Assembly (NCBI GenBank): GCA_017521285.1
Contig: JAFXDG010000043.1
Coordinates: forward strand, 1 to 64,000
From: Bacteroidaceae bacterium
Lineage (GTDB): Bacteria > Bacteroidota > Bacteroidia > Bacteroidales > Bacteroidaceae
Length of the DNA: 64,000 nt
Direction: 5' to 3'
The position numbers and the translations under genes were made by a program. Position 1 is the first letter of the stretch. Each line of letters opens with the position of its first letter. Below the pieces are notes generated by a model. The model saw nothing but the letters and a program-made list of their open reading frames with translations, had not been told where the DNA came from and made no database searches. Shown here one piece after another: positions 7,818 to 17,760 of the stretch.

Positions 7818-9053
7818 ATGCAAGATCGCAAGATAATCAACGACCCAGTCTTCGGATTCATCAACATACCCAAAGGATTGCTCTATGACGTAGTCACCCA
7901 CCCTATCCTGCAACGCCTGACACGTATCAAGCAATTGGGGCTTTCATCTCTCGTCTATCCAGGTGCACAACACACCCGTTTTCAGCACTCATTAGGAGCT
8001 TTCTACCTGATGAGCGAAGCCATCAATACTTTGCGTCAAAAAGGTAACTTCATTTTTGATAGTGAAGCCGAAGCGGTGCAAGCTGCAATTCTGATGCACG
8101 ACATCGGACACGGCCCTTTCTCTCACGTACTTGAACACACACTGGTGAAAGGAATAAGCCACGAAGATATATCATTGATGTTGATGGAGCGCATGAATAG
8201 CGAGATGAAGGGGCAGTTGAGTTTGGCCATACAAATCTTCAAGGACGAATATCCGAAGAAGTTTTTGCATCAGCTTATCAGTAGCCAATTGGATATGGAT
8301 CGCTTGGATTATCTGCGACGCGACAGCTTCTATACCGGCGTGACAGAAGGAAACATAGGCTCTGCGCGCATCATCAAGATGCTGAATGTAAAAGATGACC
8401 ATCTGGTTGTAGATTCTAAAGGAATATACTCCATTGAGAACTTTCTGATGGCACGCCGCTTGATGTATTGGCAAGTGTATCTGCATAAGACTTCCGTAGC
8501 TGCCGAAAAAATGTTAGTCAGTGCCTTACTTCGCGCCAAGGAGCTGGCAAGCAAAGGTGTCGAACTGTTCGCTTCACCAGCATTGCGCTTTTTCCTCTAC
8601 AACGACATTCAAGCCGACTTTTTCAAAAGAGAGCCAATTTGTTTAGAAAATTACATAAAACTTGACGATAATGACATTTGGACTTCTCTGAAAATCTGGT
8701 GCGACCACCCCGATACCATCTTATCAACTTTGAGCCAAGGAATAATCAACCGAAAACTATTCAAGGTGGAAGTCACTGAGAATCCCATCAACAAGGAGCG
8801 TAAGAAAGAAATTTTGCAATCAATTAGCAACCAGCTTCATATCACACAGAAAGAAGCCGAATACTTTTTGGTCATCAATGCCATAGGCAAAGACATGTAC
8901 AGCAAAGAAGATGACAGTATTGAAATCATGTACAAAGATGGAGATACAAGAGACATCGCCTACGCATCCGACATGCTGAACATATCCACCCTATCCAAGA
9001 AAGTCAAGAAATATTACATCTGTCGACTTCGGCTTTCACAGGAAAAACGTTAA
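7818..9053 (+). CDS. HD-domain phosphohydrolase (dGTPase/SAMHD1-like)
   Basis: 411 residues from the ATG at 7818; the longer frame from 7782 starts inside the repeat. The metal-binding HD signature is complete: His52 and His57 in 'QHTRFQHSLG', His94-Asp95 in 'LMHDIGHGPFSH', and a later Asp in 'SQLDMDRLDYLRRDS'. This arrangement is that of the dNTP triphosphohydrolase/SAMHD1-like branch, and such proteins occur in most Bacteroides genomes just before lpxD. Substrate is unproven; 'nucleotide phosphohydrolase' is the safe call. The C-terminal third is not recognised. Confidence 0.85.
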   Translation: MQDRKIINDPVFGFINIPKGLLYDVVTHPILQRLTRIKQLGLSSLVYPGAQHTRFQHSLGAFYLMSEAINTLRQKGNFIFDSEAEAVQAAILMHDIGHGPFSHVLEHTLVKGISHEDISLMLMERMNSEMKGQLSLAIQIFKDEYPKKFLHQLISSQLDMDRLDYLRRDSFYTGVTEGNIGSARIIKMLNVKDDHLVVDSKGIYSIENFLMARRLMYWQVYLHKTSVAAEKMLVSALLRAKELASKGVELFASPALRFFLYNDIQADFFKREPICLENYIKLDDNDIWTSLKIWCDHPDTILSTLSQGIINRKLFKVEVTENPINKERKKEILQSISNQLHITQKEAEYFLVINAIGKDMYSKEDDSIEIMYKDGDTRDIAYASDMLNISTLSKKVKKYYICRLRLSQEKR

Positions 9054-9121
9054 TTAAATAACAAATATTTGTCTTTTTGTACGGCTGTTTGAAAAAAAAA
9101 TGCTTAATTTGCACCTTAATA

Positions 9122-9160
9122 AAGGGGGAATCATACACGTATGTATCTATTTTCCCCCTT
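9122..9160. promoter_or_regulatory. hairpin in the lpxD leader
   Basis: AAGGGGGAA at 9122-9130 pairs with TTCCCCCTT at 9152-9160. A -7-like element (TTAATTTG, about 9104-9111) lies immediately upstream, so the hairpin would sit at the very 5' end of the lpxD transcript and not at the end of the previous one. It might protect the mRNA or act as a control element. Confidence 0.45.
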
Positions 9161-9197
9161 ATAACACTGAAATTAACAATAAAGAACAGTTGACAAA

Positions 9198-10238
9198 ATG
9201 GAGTTTTCAGCCAAACAGATTGCCGAATATATTCAAGGCGTTGTCGTAGGCGATGAAAATGCGACAGTACAGACTTTTGCAAAAATCGAGGAAGGTATGC
9301 CCGGAGCCATATCTTTCCTTGCCAATCCCAAGTATGCCCCTTACATTTACGAAACCCAATCAAGTATCGTATTGGTAAACAAAGACTTTGAACCTGAGAA
9401 AGAAATAAAAACGACTCTCATCAAAGTTGACAACGCTTACGAAAGTATAGCCAAGTTGCTTACACTATACGAAATGAGCAAGCCCAAGAAAAACGGCATC
9501 AACCCGTTAGCCTCTATTGCTGCATCAGCCCAAATAGGTGAGAACGTTTATGTTGCACCTTATGTTGTTATCGGTGAAGGCGTAGTTATTGGAGACAACA
9601 CACAGATACATGCCAATGCCGTCATCGGGGATTATGCCAAGATTGGGAAAAACTGTATCATCTACCCCAATGCAACCGTTTATCATGAATGCCGCATCGG
9701 AAACAACGTAATTCTTCACGCAGGAAGTGTCATTGGAGCCGACGGATTCGGTCATGCCCCCGCTGCTGACGGATACGAAAAAATTCCTCAAATCGGTATC
9801 GTCATTTTGGAAGACAATGTGGAAGTCGGAGCAAATACCTGTATTGACCGTGCCACGATGGGAGCAACCATCATCCGCAAGGGTGTCAAATTGGACAATC
9901 TCATCCAAGTTGCCCACAATGTTGAAGTTGGAGCAAACACTGTAATGGCCTCACAATGTGGCATTGCAGGTAGCACCAAGGTTGGCGAATGGTGTATGTT
10001 CGGAGGACAAGTCGGAGTTGCCGGACACTCCAAGATTGGCGACCGTCTGAATGTCGGAGCTCAAACTGGTATTCCAGGAAACATGAAGGGCAATCAAACC
10101 GTTATGGGTTCACCGGCCATTGATGCCAAACTGTTCGCCCGTGCGTCTGTAATTACAAAAAAATTGCCTGAGATGTATTCAACCCTGAATGCGTTGCAGA
10201 AAGAGATTGAAGAACTAAAGAAACAATTGAATAAATAA
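9198..10238 (+). CDS. lpxD: UDP-3-O-(3-hydroxyacyl)glucosamine N-acyltransferase
   Basis: 346 residues. LpxD adds the second hydroxyacyl chain in lipid A synthesis, using acyl-ACP. The N-terminal uridine-binding domain (residues 1-100) is followed by a left-handed beta-helix of hexapeptide repeats (for example '[20 protein letters not shown]') and a C-terminal helical end. The catalytic His is visible in '[13 protein letters not shown]'. It leads the run lpxD, lpxC-fabZ, lpxA, with 10 bases to the next gene. Confidence 0.96.
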   Translation: MEFSAKQIAEYIQGVVVGDENATVQTFAKIEEGMPGAISFLANPKYAPYIYETQSSIVLVNKDFEPEKEIKTTLIKVDNAYESIAKLLTLYEMSKPKKNGINPLASIAASAQIGENVYVAPYVVIGEGVVIGDNTQIHANAVIGDYAKIGKNCIIYPNATVYHECRIGNNVILHAGSVIGADGFGHAPAADGYEKIPQIGIVILEDNVEVGANTCIDRATMGATIIRKGVKLDNLIQVAHNVEVGANTVMASQCGIAGSTKVGEWCMFGGQVGVAGHSKIGDRLNVGAQTGIPGNMKGNQTVMGSPAIDAKLFARASVITKKLPEMYSTLNALQKEIEELKKQLNK

Positions 10239-10248
10239 TTCCCCAAAT

Positions 10249-11634
10249 ATGCTGAAACAGAAAACGCTCAAAGGTAGTTTTTCCCTCTGCGGAAAAGGCC
10301 TTCATACAGGCTTGAGCCTGACCGTTACATTCAACCCTGCCCCCGATAATCACGGATACAAGATTCAACGTATCGATTTGGAAGGCCAACCAATCATTGA
10401 CGCTGTAGCAGAGAATGTAGGAAACACAACCCGTGGAACCGTTCTTTGCAAGGGAGACATTAAAGTCAGCACCATCGAACATGCCATGGCAGCCCTTTAC
10501 GCCGCAGGCATCGACAACTGCCTGATCCAAGTCAATGGTCCCGAATTTCCTATATTGGACGGTAGTGCCAAATTCTATGTTGAAAACATCCAACGCGTAG
10601 GAATCGAAGAGCAAAGTGCCGTAAAGGACTACTACATCATCAAATCCAAAATAGAATACCGCGATGAAGAGACTGGCTCTTCTATCATGATACTCCCCGA
10701 TGAGAACTTCAGTGTGAACGCCTTGATTTCATACGATTCACAGGTATTGTTCAATCAGTTTGCCACTTTGGACAACATGGAGAACTTTGCATCGGAAATC
10801 GCATCAAGCCGCACCTTCGTCTTTGTTCGCGAAATCGAGCCATTGTTGAATGCCGGACTCGTAAAGGGTGGCGACCTTGACAATGCCATCGTCATATATG
10901 AGCGTCCAATGGATCAGGAGCGTTTTGACAAACTGGCAGACATTATGGGAGTACCTCACATGGATGCCTCTAAATTGGGATACATCAACCACATCCCCTT
11001 GGTGCACTCTAACGAACCGGCCCGTCACAAACTGCTCGACATTATCGGCGACCTCGCCCTTATTGGTAAACCCATCAAGGGACGTATCATTGCCACCCGT
11101 CCGGGACATACAGTAAACAACAAGTTTGCCCGCCTCATCCGTAAAGAAATCAAATTGCACGATGTGCAAGCTCCCATCTATAATCCCAATGACGCACCTG
11201 TCATGGATGTAAATCGCATCCGCGAATTGCTTCCCCACCGCTACCCCTTCCAGTTGGTGGACAAGGTTATCGAAATCGGAGCCAATTACATCGTAGGCGT
11301 AAAGAATGTAACAGCCAACGAGCCCTTCTTCCAGGGACACTTCCCTCAAGAGCCTGTGATGCCCGGTGTGTTGCAAGTGGAAGCCATGGCACAAGTCGGC
11401 GGCTTGCTCGTATTGAATTCAGTGGAAGAACCTGACCGTTGGAGTACATATTTCATGAAAATCGACGGCGTGAAGTTCCGCCAGAAAGTAGTGCCAGGTG
11501 ATACACTTATCTTCCGTGTAGAGATGACAGCTCCTGTGCGTCGTGGCATCTCAACCATGAAGGGATATGTTTTCGTAGGCGAAAAGATTGTCTGCGAAGC
11601 GGAATTCATGGCACAGATAATAAAGAACAAGTAA
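10249..11634 (+). CDS. lpxC-fabZ: bifunctional LpxC deacetylase / FabZ dehydratase
   Basis: 461 residues, a natural fusion characteristic of Bacteroidetes. The first 300 residues are LpxC, the zinc deacetylase that commits to lipid A synthesis: 'STIEHAMAAL' with the first zinc His, and 'HKLLDIIGDLALIG' with the other His and Asp ligands. The last 145 residues are FabZ: 'LPHRYPFQLVDKV' and 'FFQGHFPQEPVMPGVLQVE' with the catalytic His and Glu. The fusion links early lipid A synthesis and fatty-acid dehydration in one polypeptide. Confidence 0.97.
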   Translation: MLKQKTLKGSFSLCGKGLHTGLSLTVTFNPAPDNHGYKIQRIDLEGQPIIDAVAENVGNTTRGTVLCKGDIKVSTIEHAMAALYAAGIDNCLIQVNGPEFPILDGSAKFYVENIQRVGIEEQSAVKDYYIIKSKIEYRDEETGSSIMILPDENFSVNALISYDSQVLFNQFATLDNMENFASEIASSRTFVFVREIEPLLNAGLVKGGDLDNAIVIYERPMDQERFDKLADIMGVPHMDASKLGYINHIPLVHSNEPARHKLLDIIGDLALIGKPIKGRIIATRPGHTVNNKFARLIRKEIKLHDVQAPIYNPNDAPVMDVNRIRELLPHRYPFQLVDKVIEIGANYIVGVKNVTANEPFFQGHFPQEPVMPGVLQVEAMAQVGGLLVLNSVEEPDRWSTYFMKIDGVKFRQKVVPGDTLIFRVEMTAPVRRGISTMKGYVFVGEKIVCEAEFMAQIIKNK

Positions 11635-11743
11635 TTATCAATTATGAATTATGAATTCTAAATCATGACAGGATGAAGAATTAACTTTCGACATAGATTA
11701 TTCAGCAATTCATAATTCATAATTTTAAATTCATAATTAACAC
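11635..11743. repeat. AT-rich AATTATGAATT inverted repeats
   Basis: The gap between lpxC-fabZ and lpxA holds AATTATGAATTATGAATT on the left (about 11640-11660) and its complement, AATTCATAATTCATAATT, on the right (about 11709-11727), with a third AATTCATAATT beyond. This is an AT-rich dispersed repeat type inserted within an otherwise tight operon. Confidence 0.6.
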
Positions 11744-12511
11744 ATGATTAGTCCATTAGCTTATATCGACCCCGAAGCCAAAATAGGGAACAATGTAGAA
11801 ATTGGTCCTTTCTGCTTCATCGACAAGAATGTGGTCATTGGCGACAACAATGTCATCATGGCCAATGTGAATATCCTTTATGGCACCCGCATCGGAAATG
11901 GCAATCGCATTTTCCCCGGTGCTGTCATTGGTGCCATTCCACAAGACTTGAAATTCCGTGGTGAAGATACAACAGCCGAAGTGGGTGACAACAACACCAT
12001 CCGCGAGAATGTGACCATCAACCGTGGTACCGCAGCCAAAAACAAAACCGTTGTGGGCAACAACAACCTTCTCATGGAAGGCGTACATGTGGCACACGAT
12101 GCAACTGTGGGTAGCAATTGTATCATCGGCAATGGCACAAAAATGGCTGGCGAGATTGTCATCGACGACAATTCTATCATCAGCGCCAACGTACTGATGC
12201 ACCAATTCTGTCGAGTAGGAGGATATGGAATGATTCAGGGAGGAACTCGCTTCAGCAAGGATATCCCCCCGTATATCATTGCAGCCCGTGAACCGGTAGC
12301 TTACAGTGGCATCAACCTTATCGGGCTCCGCCGCCGTGGTTTCAGCAACGAACTGATTGAAAACATCCACAATGCTTACCGCCTCATCTACAATAGTGGA
12401 CTGAATGTAAGCGAAGCATTGGAGCGCATCAAGGCTGAAATCCCCATGAGTCCCGAAATCGAATACATCGTTTCATTCATCGAAAGTTCATCACGCGGAA
12501 TCATCCGATAA
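11744..12511 (+). CDS. lpxA: acyl-ACP:UDP-N-acetylglucosamine O-acyltransferase
   Basis: 255 residues, normal for LpxA, which performs the first step of lipid A synthesis. Hexapeptide repeats start at once ('IDPEAKIGNNVEIGPFCFI') and the catalytic His is in 'GVHVAHDATVGSNC'. The family marker 'GTRFSKDIPPYIIA' and the helical C-terminus ('NLIGLRRRGFS') are present. It completes the lpxD / lpxC-fabZ / lpxA set. Confidence 0.96.
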   Translation: MISPLAYIDPEAKIGNNVEIGPFCFIDKNVVIGDNNVIMANVNILYGTRIGNGNRIFPGAVIGAIPQDLKFRGEDTTAEVGDNNTIRENVTINRGTAAKNKTVVGNNNLLMEGVHVAHDATVGSNCIIGNGTKMAGEIVIDDNSIISANVLMHQFCRVGGYGMIQGGTRFSKDIPPYIIAAREPVAYSGINLIGLRRRGFSNELIENIHNAYRLIYNSGLNVSEALERIKAEIPMSPEIEYIVSFIESSSRGIIR

Positions 12512-12533
12512 CATATTATCCTATTAATATATT

Positions 12534-13088
12534 ATGGTATATAGATTCACCATTATCTCTGATGAAATAGAAGATTTCCGCAGAGAGATAAAGATAGATT
12601 CAGAAGCTACCTTTCACGATTTACACGAAGCTATACTGAATTCATGCGGCTATTCTGACGACCAGATGACCTCATTTTTCATTTGCGACGAAAGTTGGGC
12701 AAAAGAGCTGGAGGTTACTCTTGAAGACATGGGCAGCAGCTCCGAAGAAGACAGCTACATTATGCGTGAAACGCCATTGAACGAATTGCTTGAGGACGAA
12801 AAGCAACATCTGCTCTATGTATTCGATCCATTGGCCGACCGCGTATTCTTCATCGAACTTTCTGAAATCATTTACGGAAAAGACCTGGACAAAGCAGTCT
12901 GCACCAAGAGACAAGGAGACGCTCCCCAACAAACCATCGATTTCGATGAATTGATGGCCAAGGACACCCCCCTTGATTTGGGAGAAAACTTCTATGGCGA
13001 CGAAGACTTCGATATGGACGAGTTCGATCCCGATGGTTTCAGCATGGGCGATGCGGCTTCGTTAGAAGACAGTATTCCTTACGAATAA
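12534..13088 (+). CDS. plasmid pRiA4b ORF-3-like protein
   Basis: 184 residues. The N-terminal part has the pattern of the pRiA4b ORF-3 / TnpR-like fold ('[20 protein letters not shown]', '[25 protein letters not shown]' and '[17 protein letters not shown]'). The C-terminal 50 residues are very acidic (repeated DED/DMDE) and likely flexible. Despite the family name it is a chromosomal gene in many Bacteroidetes, placed between lpxA and miaA. Function is unknown. The start codon overlaps one copy of an AT-rich element (about 12522-12544). Confidence 0.75.
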   Translation: MVYRFTIISDEIEDFRREIKIDSEATFHDLHEAILNSCGYSDDQMTSFFICDESWAKELEVTLEDMGSSSEEDSYIMRETPLNELLEDEKQHLLYVFDPLADRVFFIELSEIIYGKDLDKAVCTKRQGDAPQQTIDFDELMAKDTPLDLGENFYGDEDFDMDEFDPDGFSMGDAASLEDSIPYE

Positions 13089-13125
13089 ACAAGTAAGGCA
13101 GACACGAATCATTCTTTTTTATTGC

Positions 13126-13207
13126 TTAGACGCGGATGACACAGATGATGCAGATCTTTTATCACTTACAAATCTCAATCTGCGTCATCCGCGTCATTTG
13201 CGTCTAA
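13126..13207. repeat. long inverted repeat, TTAGACGCGGATGA variant
   Basis: Arms 13126-13155 and 13178-13207 pair at 25 of 30 positions. The core GCGGATGACACAGATGA is a relative of the GCGGATTACGCGGAT arms found elsewhere in the window. It lies just before miaA and the longer in-frame miaA start falls inside it. Confidence 0.75.
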
Positions 13208-13242
13208 GAAATCATATTGATGTTCCTTGTATTTCTTCCCTT

Positions 13243-14139
13243 ATGAAAACCCTCTTCGTATTGATAGGGCCTACCGGTGTGGGCAAAACAGACCTGAGCC
13301 TCAGCATTGCTGAACGTTTAGGGTGCGATATCGTTTCTGCCGATTCACGCCAGATGTATGCCGACCTGAAAATAGGGACTGCAGCCCCTACAGCCGAACA
13401 GCTCAAGCGCGTAAAGCACCATTTTGTCGGCCATTTGGCACTGACCGATTATTACAGTGCTGCCCGTTACGAAGAGGAAGCCTTGAAATGCCTGTCACAA
13501 TTGTTCCAGTCCAACGACTATGCCCTGCTTTCCGGAGGCTCCATGATGTATGTGGACACCGTATGTAACGGCATTGACGATATCCCCACAGTAGATGCCG
13601 AGACACGCGCATTCCTGATGGAACGCTACGAATCCGAAGGTATCGAACCACTCTGTGCCGAGTTGCGCCTGCTCGACCCCGAGTACTACCGCACAGTTGA
13701 CATGAAGAATCCCAAACGCATCATTCATGCTCTGGAAATCTGGTATATGACAGGACGGACTTACACCTTTTACCGAAAACAATCATTCAAGGAACGCCCC
13801 TTCCGCATTGTCAAGATTGGCCTTCGCCGCGAACGCGAGGAACTCTACGACCGTATCAACCGGCGTGTTGACATCATGATGGAGGAAGGCCTGTTGGACG
13901 AAGTGAAAAGTGTACTCCCCTACCGTCACCTCAATTCACTGAACACCGTAGGATACAAGGAACTTTTCATGTACCTCGATGGTGAGTGGACACTTGACTT
14001 TGCCATTGAAAAGATAAAGCAAAACTCACGCATCTACTCACGCAAACAGATGACTTGGTTCAAGCGCGACCAGTCCATAACTTGGTTTCATCCCAACGAT
14101 ACGGATGCCATCCGCTGTTTCATCGAAGCCAATCTATGA
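13243..14139 (+). CDS. miaA: tRNA dimethylallyltransferase
   Basis: 298 residues from the ATG at 13243. MiaA prenylates A37 of tRNAs that read codons starting with U. The P-loop is 'GPTGVGKTD' (residues 9-17), then '[18 protein letters not shown]', the substrate-binding motif of the family, and '[17 protein letters not shown]'. The end '[14 protein letters not shown] ... [15 protein letters not shown]' is typical. Its stop is only four bases from the convergent stop of the GH28 gene. Confidence 0.96.
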   Translation: MKTLFVLIGPTGVGKTDLSLSIAERLGCDIVSADSRQMYADLKIGTAAPTAEQLKRVKHHFVGHLALTDYYSAARYEEEALKCLSQLFQSNDYALLSGGSMMYVDTVCNGIDDIPTVDAETRAFLMERYESEGIEPLCAELRLLDPEYYRTVDMKNPKRIIHALEIWYMTGRTYTFYRKQSFKERPFRIVKIGLRREREELYDRINRRVDIMMEEGLLDEVKSVLPYRHLNSLNTVGYKELFMYLDGEWTLDFAIEKIKQNSRIYSRKQMTWFKRDQSITWFHPNDTDAIRCFIEANL

Positions 14140-14143
14140 GTTA

Positions 14144-15796
14144 TTACCGTCCGATTTCCAAATCTTTGGCGACGGACATCTTTTTGTTCTTCACACCACG
14201 GAAGTTTTCCAGCTCCACATCCTTCACTCCCTTCATCACGATGTAGGGCATTTCTTCCGCTTTGTCCACCTTCATATTGCTCAATCTGATGTCTTCCACA
14301 TCCATCAACACGATGGGAGGCCGCTTGTCCTCATTGATGGTTTCTAACGTCACATTGTCAAGAGTCACACCGCGTGCATGGCTGATGAAGAGTCCATAAG
14401 CTGGCAGTATTCCGTGTGACGACGGTTCGGGATATCCGTGTTCCATTTGGGGCACGTCATAAGGGTCACGTTCTTTCTTTTCGTCAACAGCCTGTGAGCG
14501 GTTTCTGCGAGTGTCGGGCGTACCGTTGGCTGCAGAGTTTGTTCGGGTAAAGAAAGAATTGGCTCCACGTTGCAGTCTCACGTCCTCCATCGTCAGTCCG
14601 CCACGATATTGGATATGGATATTACTCAAGGTGATGTCCTCTATCATGTGTCCCTCCAATCCGAAAATCATGGAAGCATAGCGGCAATCAGCATCCTTCA
14701 CCACGATGTTACTCAGTTTCACCCGTCGGATAACAGAGAAAGGCAGCTCCTTCGGTCCGCGTGCACGGTTGCCCAAGCGCATATAGATGGGCGAATTGCA
14801 AATGTCACGCATGGCAATGTTGTCAATAGTAATATCTTCGATGGCAGCACCATCCACCGTCTCCAGCGCCAATCCGCGACAGTGGTCGAAGGTACAGTTG
14901 GTGATCGTGATATTCTTGAATCCGCCATTCGACTCTGTTCCCATCTTGATGCGTCCCGTCGGTCCGTCGCGGTCGGGAGCTGCAGTAATGGTCTTCTGGT
15001 AAGTGCCGTCGAGCATCGTACCGGGATCATAGCCCGACACATGGCAATTGGTGATGGTCACGTTCTCCGTTGCCTTCGCATATCCCAATCCGTAGGAACA
15101 CTTCAACACGATGGCATCGTCGTTGAGCGTATTCACCTGGCAATTGGAGACGCGCACATTGGCACAACAGTCTATGTCAAAGGCATCGCGGTTAGTGTCG
15201 CAGCGCACATTGTCTATCGTCAGGTTATCCACTCCCGTAAGTAGCATGGCAAAATGTCCGCACTTGAGCATACTGATGTCGCGGATAGTCACGTTCCTGC
15301 ATTCTTTCAGGGCTATAGCCTTGTTGGCTGCCGGATGTCCATTCATTTTAGCCTGTCCGCGCGTAATTCCTTCCGTGCCATCTATCAGTCCGAACCCTTG
15401 GATGGACACATCGTGCAATCCGATACCCCACATCAAGGAATTCTGCCAATGGCTGTGTCCGAAGTCCTGATAATCATCCGAAGGATTCTCTTCGGGCAGG
15501 TCGTAATGCATGGAATCGGTAGGCACAGCAGCCTTCAGCACTGCCCCATGATCCAAATAAAAGGAAATATTACTCTTCAGCCGGATAGAGTAACTCTGAT
15601 AGACTCCCGCAGGGAAATAGACCGTACCTCCACCCTGTGCCGAAGCCGCTTCAATAGCAGCATTAATAGCCGGACTGTCGATATGCGCTCCGTCTCCTTT
15701 GGCACCAAAATTTTTCACGTTGTAGAATCCCTCTGTTGCAGCCCACGAACCGAGACTCACGGCAAGGGCCACCAATAATAGCATTAGCTTTTTCAT
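14144..15796 (-). CDS. GH28-like polygalacturonase (right-handed beta-helix)
   Basis: 550 residues with a signal peptide (about 1-19, ending SWA). Starts with the GH28/pectate-lyase-like opening 'NVKNFGAKGDGAHIDSPAINAAIE', then right-handed beta-helix rungs. The active-site region is visible as 'NRDAFDIDCCANVRV' and 'NTLNDDAIVLK', corresponding to the NTD and DD motifs of GH28. It probably cuts galacturonan or a related acidic glycan in the periplasm. It is the last gene of a minus-strand operon with a GH26 enzyme and a DMT transporter, 30 bases after the former. The pairing of pectin- and mannan-type enzymes is odd; the real substrate may differ. Confidence 0.82.
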   Translation of the reverse strand: MKKLMLLLVALAVSLGSWAATEGFYNVKNFGAKGDGAHIDSPAINAAIEAASAQGGGTVYFPAGVYQSYSIRLKSNISFYLDHGAVLKAAVPTDSMHYDLPEENPSDDYQDFGHSHWQNSLMWGIGLHDVSIQGFGLIDGTEGITRGQAKMNGHPAANKAIALKECRNVTIRDISMLKCGHFAMLLTGVDNLTIDNVRCDTNRDAFDIDCCANVRVSNCQVNTLNDDAIVLKCSYGLGYAKATENVTITNCHVSGYDPGTMLDGTYQKTITAAPDRDGPTGRIKMGTESNGGFKNITITNCTFDHCRGLALETVDGAAIEDITIDNIAMRDICNSPIYMRLGNRARGPKELPFSVIRRVKLSNIVVKDADCRYASMIFGLEGHMIEDITLSNIHIQYRGGLTMEDVRLQRGANSFFTRTNSAANGTPDTRRNRSQAVDEKKERDPYDVPQMEHGYPEPSSHGILPAYGLFISHARGVTLDNVTLETINEDKRPPIVLMDVEDIRLSNMKVDKAEEMPYIVMKGVKDVELENFRGVKNKKMSVAKDLEIGR

Positions 15797-15826
15797 GTTT
15801 TTATATCGTTTTAGGTTTTATTCTTA

Positions 15827-16798
15827 TTACCAATCCTCCATTTCATCCAGCGTGAGCACGTCCGGATGGTTATAAATCCGTTTCAATTCCCCCTTGTCGT
15901 GTCCTGTCACATGACTTGTGTGCCACAGCATCCACCACATCCACACGGTTCCATTCTGCTTGCATTCATCGGGGTCAGGCAACGTCCCACATTCGTGCAG
16001 GGGGACAAGCAGGTCGTCTCCATGCATTTTTACGATTGCATGATACAGCCGTCCCTGTTCGTTCTTTGAGTAAGTGTCAGGGCCCACCATATCGTAATAT
16101 TCCCGTCCGGGATTGTAGCTTTCGTCCAGATTCCCGCTGTGCGGAAGCACCCAGATAAGGTTGTTCAGTTTGCGTTCGCGGGTAAAGTAGTCATACATGG
16201 TCTGCCACAGCCTGACAAACAGTTCGCCGCCACCTTTTCCATACCAGAACCAGCGGCCGTCAAATTCGTGCATAGGTCGCCACAGCACGGGCACCTTGGC
16301 CTCCTTCAGCTTTTCCAACCAACCGGCTACACGGTCAAGGTCGGCCCACATGGCCTTATACTCCGGAGTTCCTTCTTCAAAACAACGGGCCACATCGATG
16401 GTCATCTTGCTCTGTTCATACCCCTCACCCTTAGTGGGTGCTCCCCAATGCCACATCAGGGTAGGTATTCCACCACGCCTGTACCATTCGGTCAGCAGTT
16501 CCACTTCGCGGGCATTGCTCCCCTCGTGTATCAGGTCGTGCCCTCTGACCGCAGGATACTTCCCCGTCACTTCGTGCACATACTCAATCTCGTCAATGCC
16601 CCACGGAGCCCACATCTGTCCGGAGAGAGTCTTGCCGGCTTCATGTATCCGCAACAGTTGCTTGTACATAGCCTTGGCCTCCTTGCTGGCCTTCCGGTTC
16701 GACAGCTTTGTCCTCACTCCGGCCGCTTGCATATTCATGCCTGCAAGCAACATCACAGTCCATAAAAGGCAGCTCATAAGTTTCATGTCGGTTTTCAT
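15827..16798 (-). CDS. GH26 beta-mannanase-like glycosidase
   Basis: 323 residues from the ATG at 16798 (another in-frame ATG at 16786 is possible), with a signal peptide. Family GH26 is indicated by 'WHWGAP', the acid/base Glu in 'RPMHEFDGRWFWYG' (about residue 178) and the nucleophile Glu in 'VPLHECGTLPDP' (about 269). 'MWAPWGIDEIEYVHEVTGKYPAVRGHD' written in parts near the start is also typical. GH26 enzymes hydrolyse beta-mannan. It lies 31 bases after the transporter and 30 before the GH28 gene, so all three are likely co-transcribed. Confidence 0.87.
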   Translation of the reverse strand: MKTDMKLMSCLLWTVMLLAGMNMQAAGVRTKLSNRKASKEAKAMYKQLLRIHEAGKTLSGQMWAPWGIDEIEYVHEVTGKYPAVRGHDLIHEGSNAREVELLTEWYRRGGIPTLMWHWGAPTKGEGYEQSKMTIDVARCFEEGTPEYKAMWADLDRVAGWLEKLKEAKVPVLWRPMHEFDGRWFWYGKGGGELFVRLWQTMYDYFTRERKLNNLIWVLPHSGNLDESYNPGREYYDMVGPDTYSKNEQGRLYHAIVKMHGDDLLVPLHECGTLPDPDECKQNGTVWMWWMLWHTSHVTGHDKGELKRIYNHPDVLTLDEMEDW

Positions 16799-16829
16799 GT
16801 CATTCAAATATCAGGTTAACAGGATTTTT

Positions 16830-17750
16830 TCATTTACCTTTATTTATTATATAGATGCCCACCGTAGCCAACACGGCTGCAACGAGGTATTTCCAATAGA
16901 ACGGTTCAGCCAGACAAAGACAGGACGTGATGGCCCCCACCACAGGGATGAGCGAATTGAAGATGGCCACCTTACCCACAGGATTACAACTGAGCAATTT
17001 GTTGTAAAGGGTGAATCCCAATGTGGAAATGCAGATAAGCAATCCCAGAATGGCCACTCCACCCACTGTCACCCGAGGCAAAGCACCGCCCATCATCAGG
17101 CCGGGAAGAATCAGCAATGCCCCTCCTATAGCCAGACTGTACCCCGTCCCGACAAAGACATCCACCCGCGTGCGGAGACCGCGCGTCATCAGGCCGGCAG
17201 AGGCTGAACAGAGGGCATTGAGGATAATCATGCCATCACCCAACAGGGTGAACCCTCCCCCACTCCCGCCACTCCCGACGTTCAAGGCCAAAATCCCGGC
17301 AAAGCCAATCACACAACCTATGATTTTCTGCATGGTCAGCTTGTCACTCTTAAAGAACATGCAGGCAAACAACACCAGCAGAAAGACACCCAACGAATTG
17401 AGAATGGCAGCCCGCGCCCCCTCGCTGTGCGACAAGCCTATGTAGAAACAAGCATAGTGCAACGTGGTATTCAACAAGGCAAACACCAACAGATACCACC
17501 AGTTACCCGGATGCGCCACACCGAAGTCCTTCCCCTTTCCACGGGCAATGGCCAACACTATCAGCCCCGATATGGCAAAGCGTATGCCGGCAAACAGCAT
17601 CTTGCTGCCCGTCATCTCTTGCGTGATGCCAAACTCACCAAATCCCAACTTGATGAGCGGATAGGCCCATCCCCAAGCTATAGCTGCAGTCAGGGCAAAC
17701 GTCACCACCCACGCAGGACGCTGGAATATGCTTGTTTTTGTTTCGTTCAT
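16830..17750 (-). CDS. EamA/DMT-family transporter
   Basis: 306 residues with about ten hydrophobic segments in two similar halves, the layout of EamA (drug/metabolite transporter) permeases. Markers include 'AWGWAYPLIKLGF' at the start of the first half, 'GIRFAISGLIVL' and 'FNSLIPVVGAITSCLCLAEP' in the second. The substrate is unknown; placement ahead of two glycoside hydrolases suggests, but does not show, a sugar or sugar-derived solute. It is the first gene of the minus-strand operon, and a MITE-like element lies only 10 bases upstream of its start. Confidence 0.87.
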   Translation of the reverse strand: MNETKTSIFQRPAWVVTFALTAAIAWGWAYPLIKLGFGEFGITQEMTGSKMLFAGIRFAISGLIVLAIARGKGKDFGVAHPGNWWYLLVFALLNTTLHYACFYIGLSHSEGARAAILNSLGVFLLVLFACMFFKSDKLTMQKIIGCVIGFAGILALNVGSGGSGGGFTLLGDGMIILNALCSASAGLMTRGLRTRVDVFVGTGYSLAIGGALLILPGLMMGGALPRVTVGGVAILGLLICISTLGFTLYNKLLSCNPVGKVAIFNSLIPVVGAITSCLCLAEPFYWKYLVAAVLATVGIYIINKGK

Positions 17751-17760
17751 TTCGCCTCAC

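Noticed and set aside
16197..17207. 336-codon plus-strand frame opposite the GH26 and DMT genes
   Set aside because: Both minus-strand genes are recognisable, and this frame crosses their boundary.
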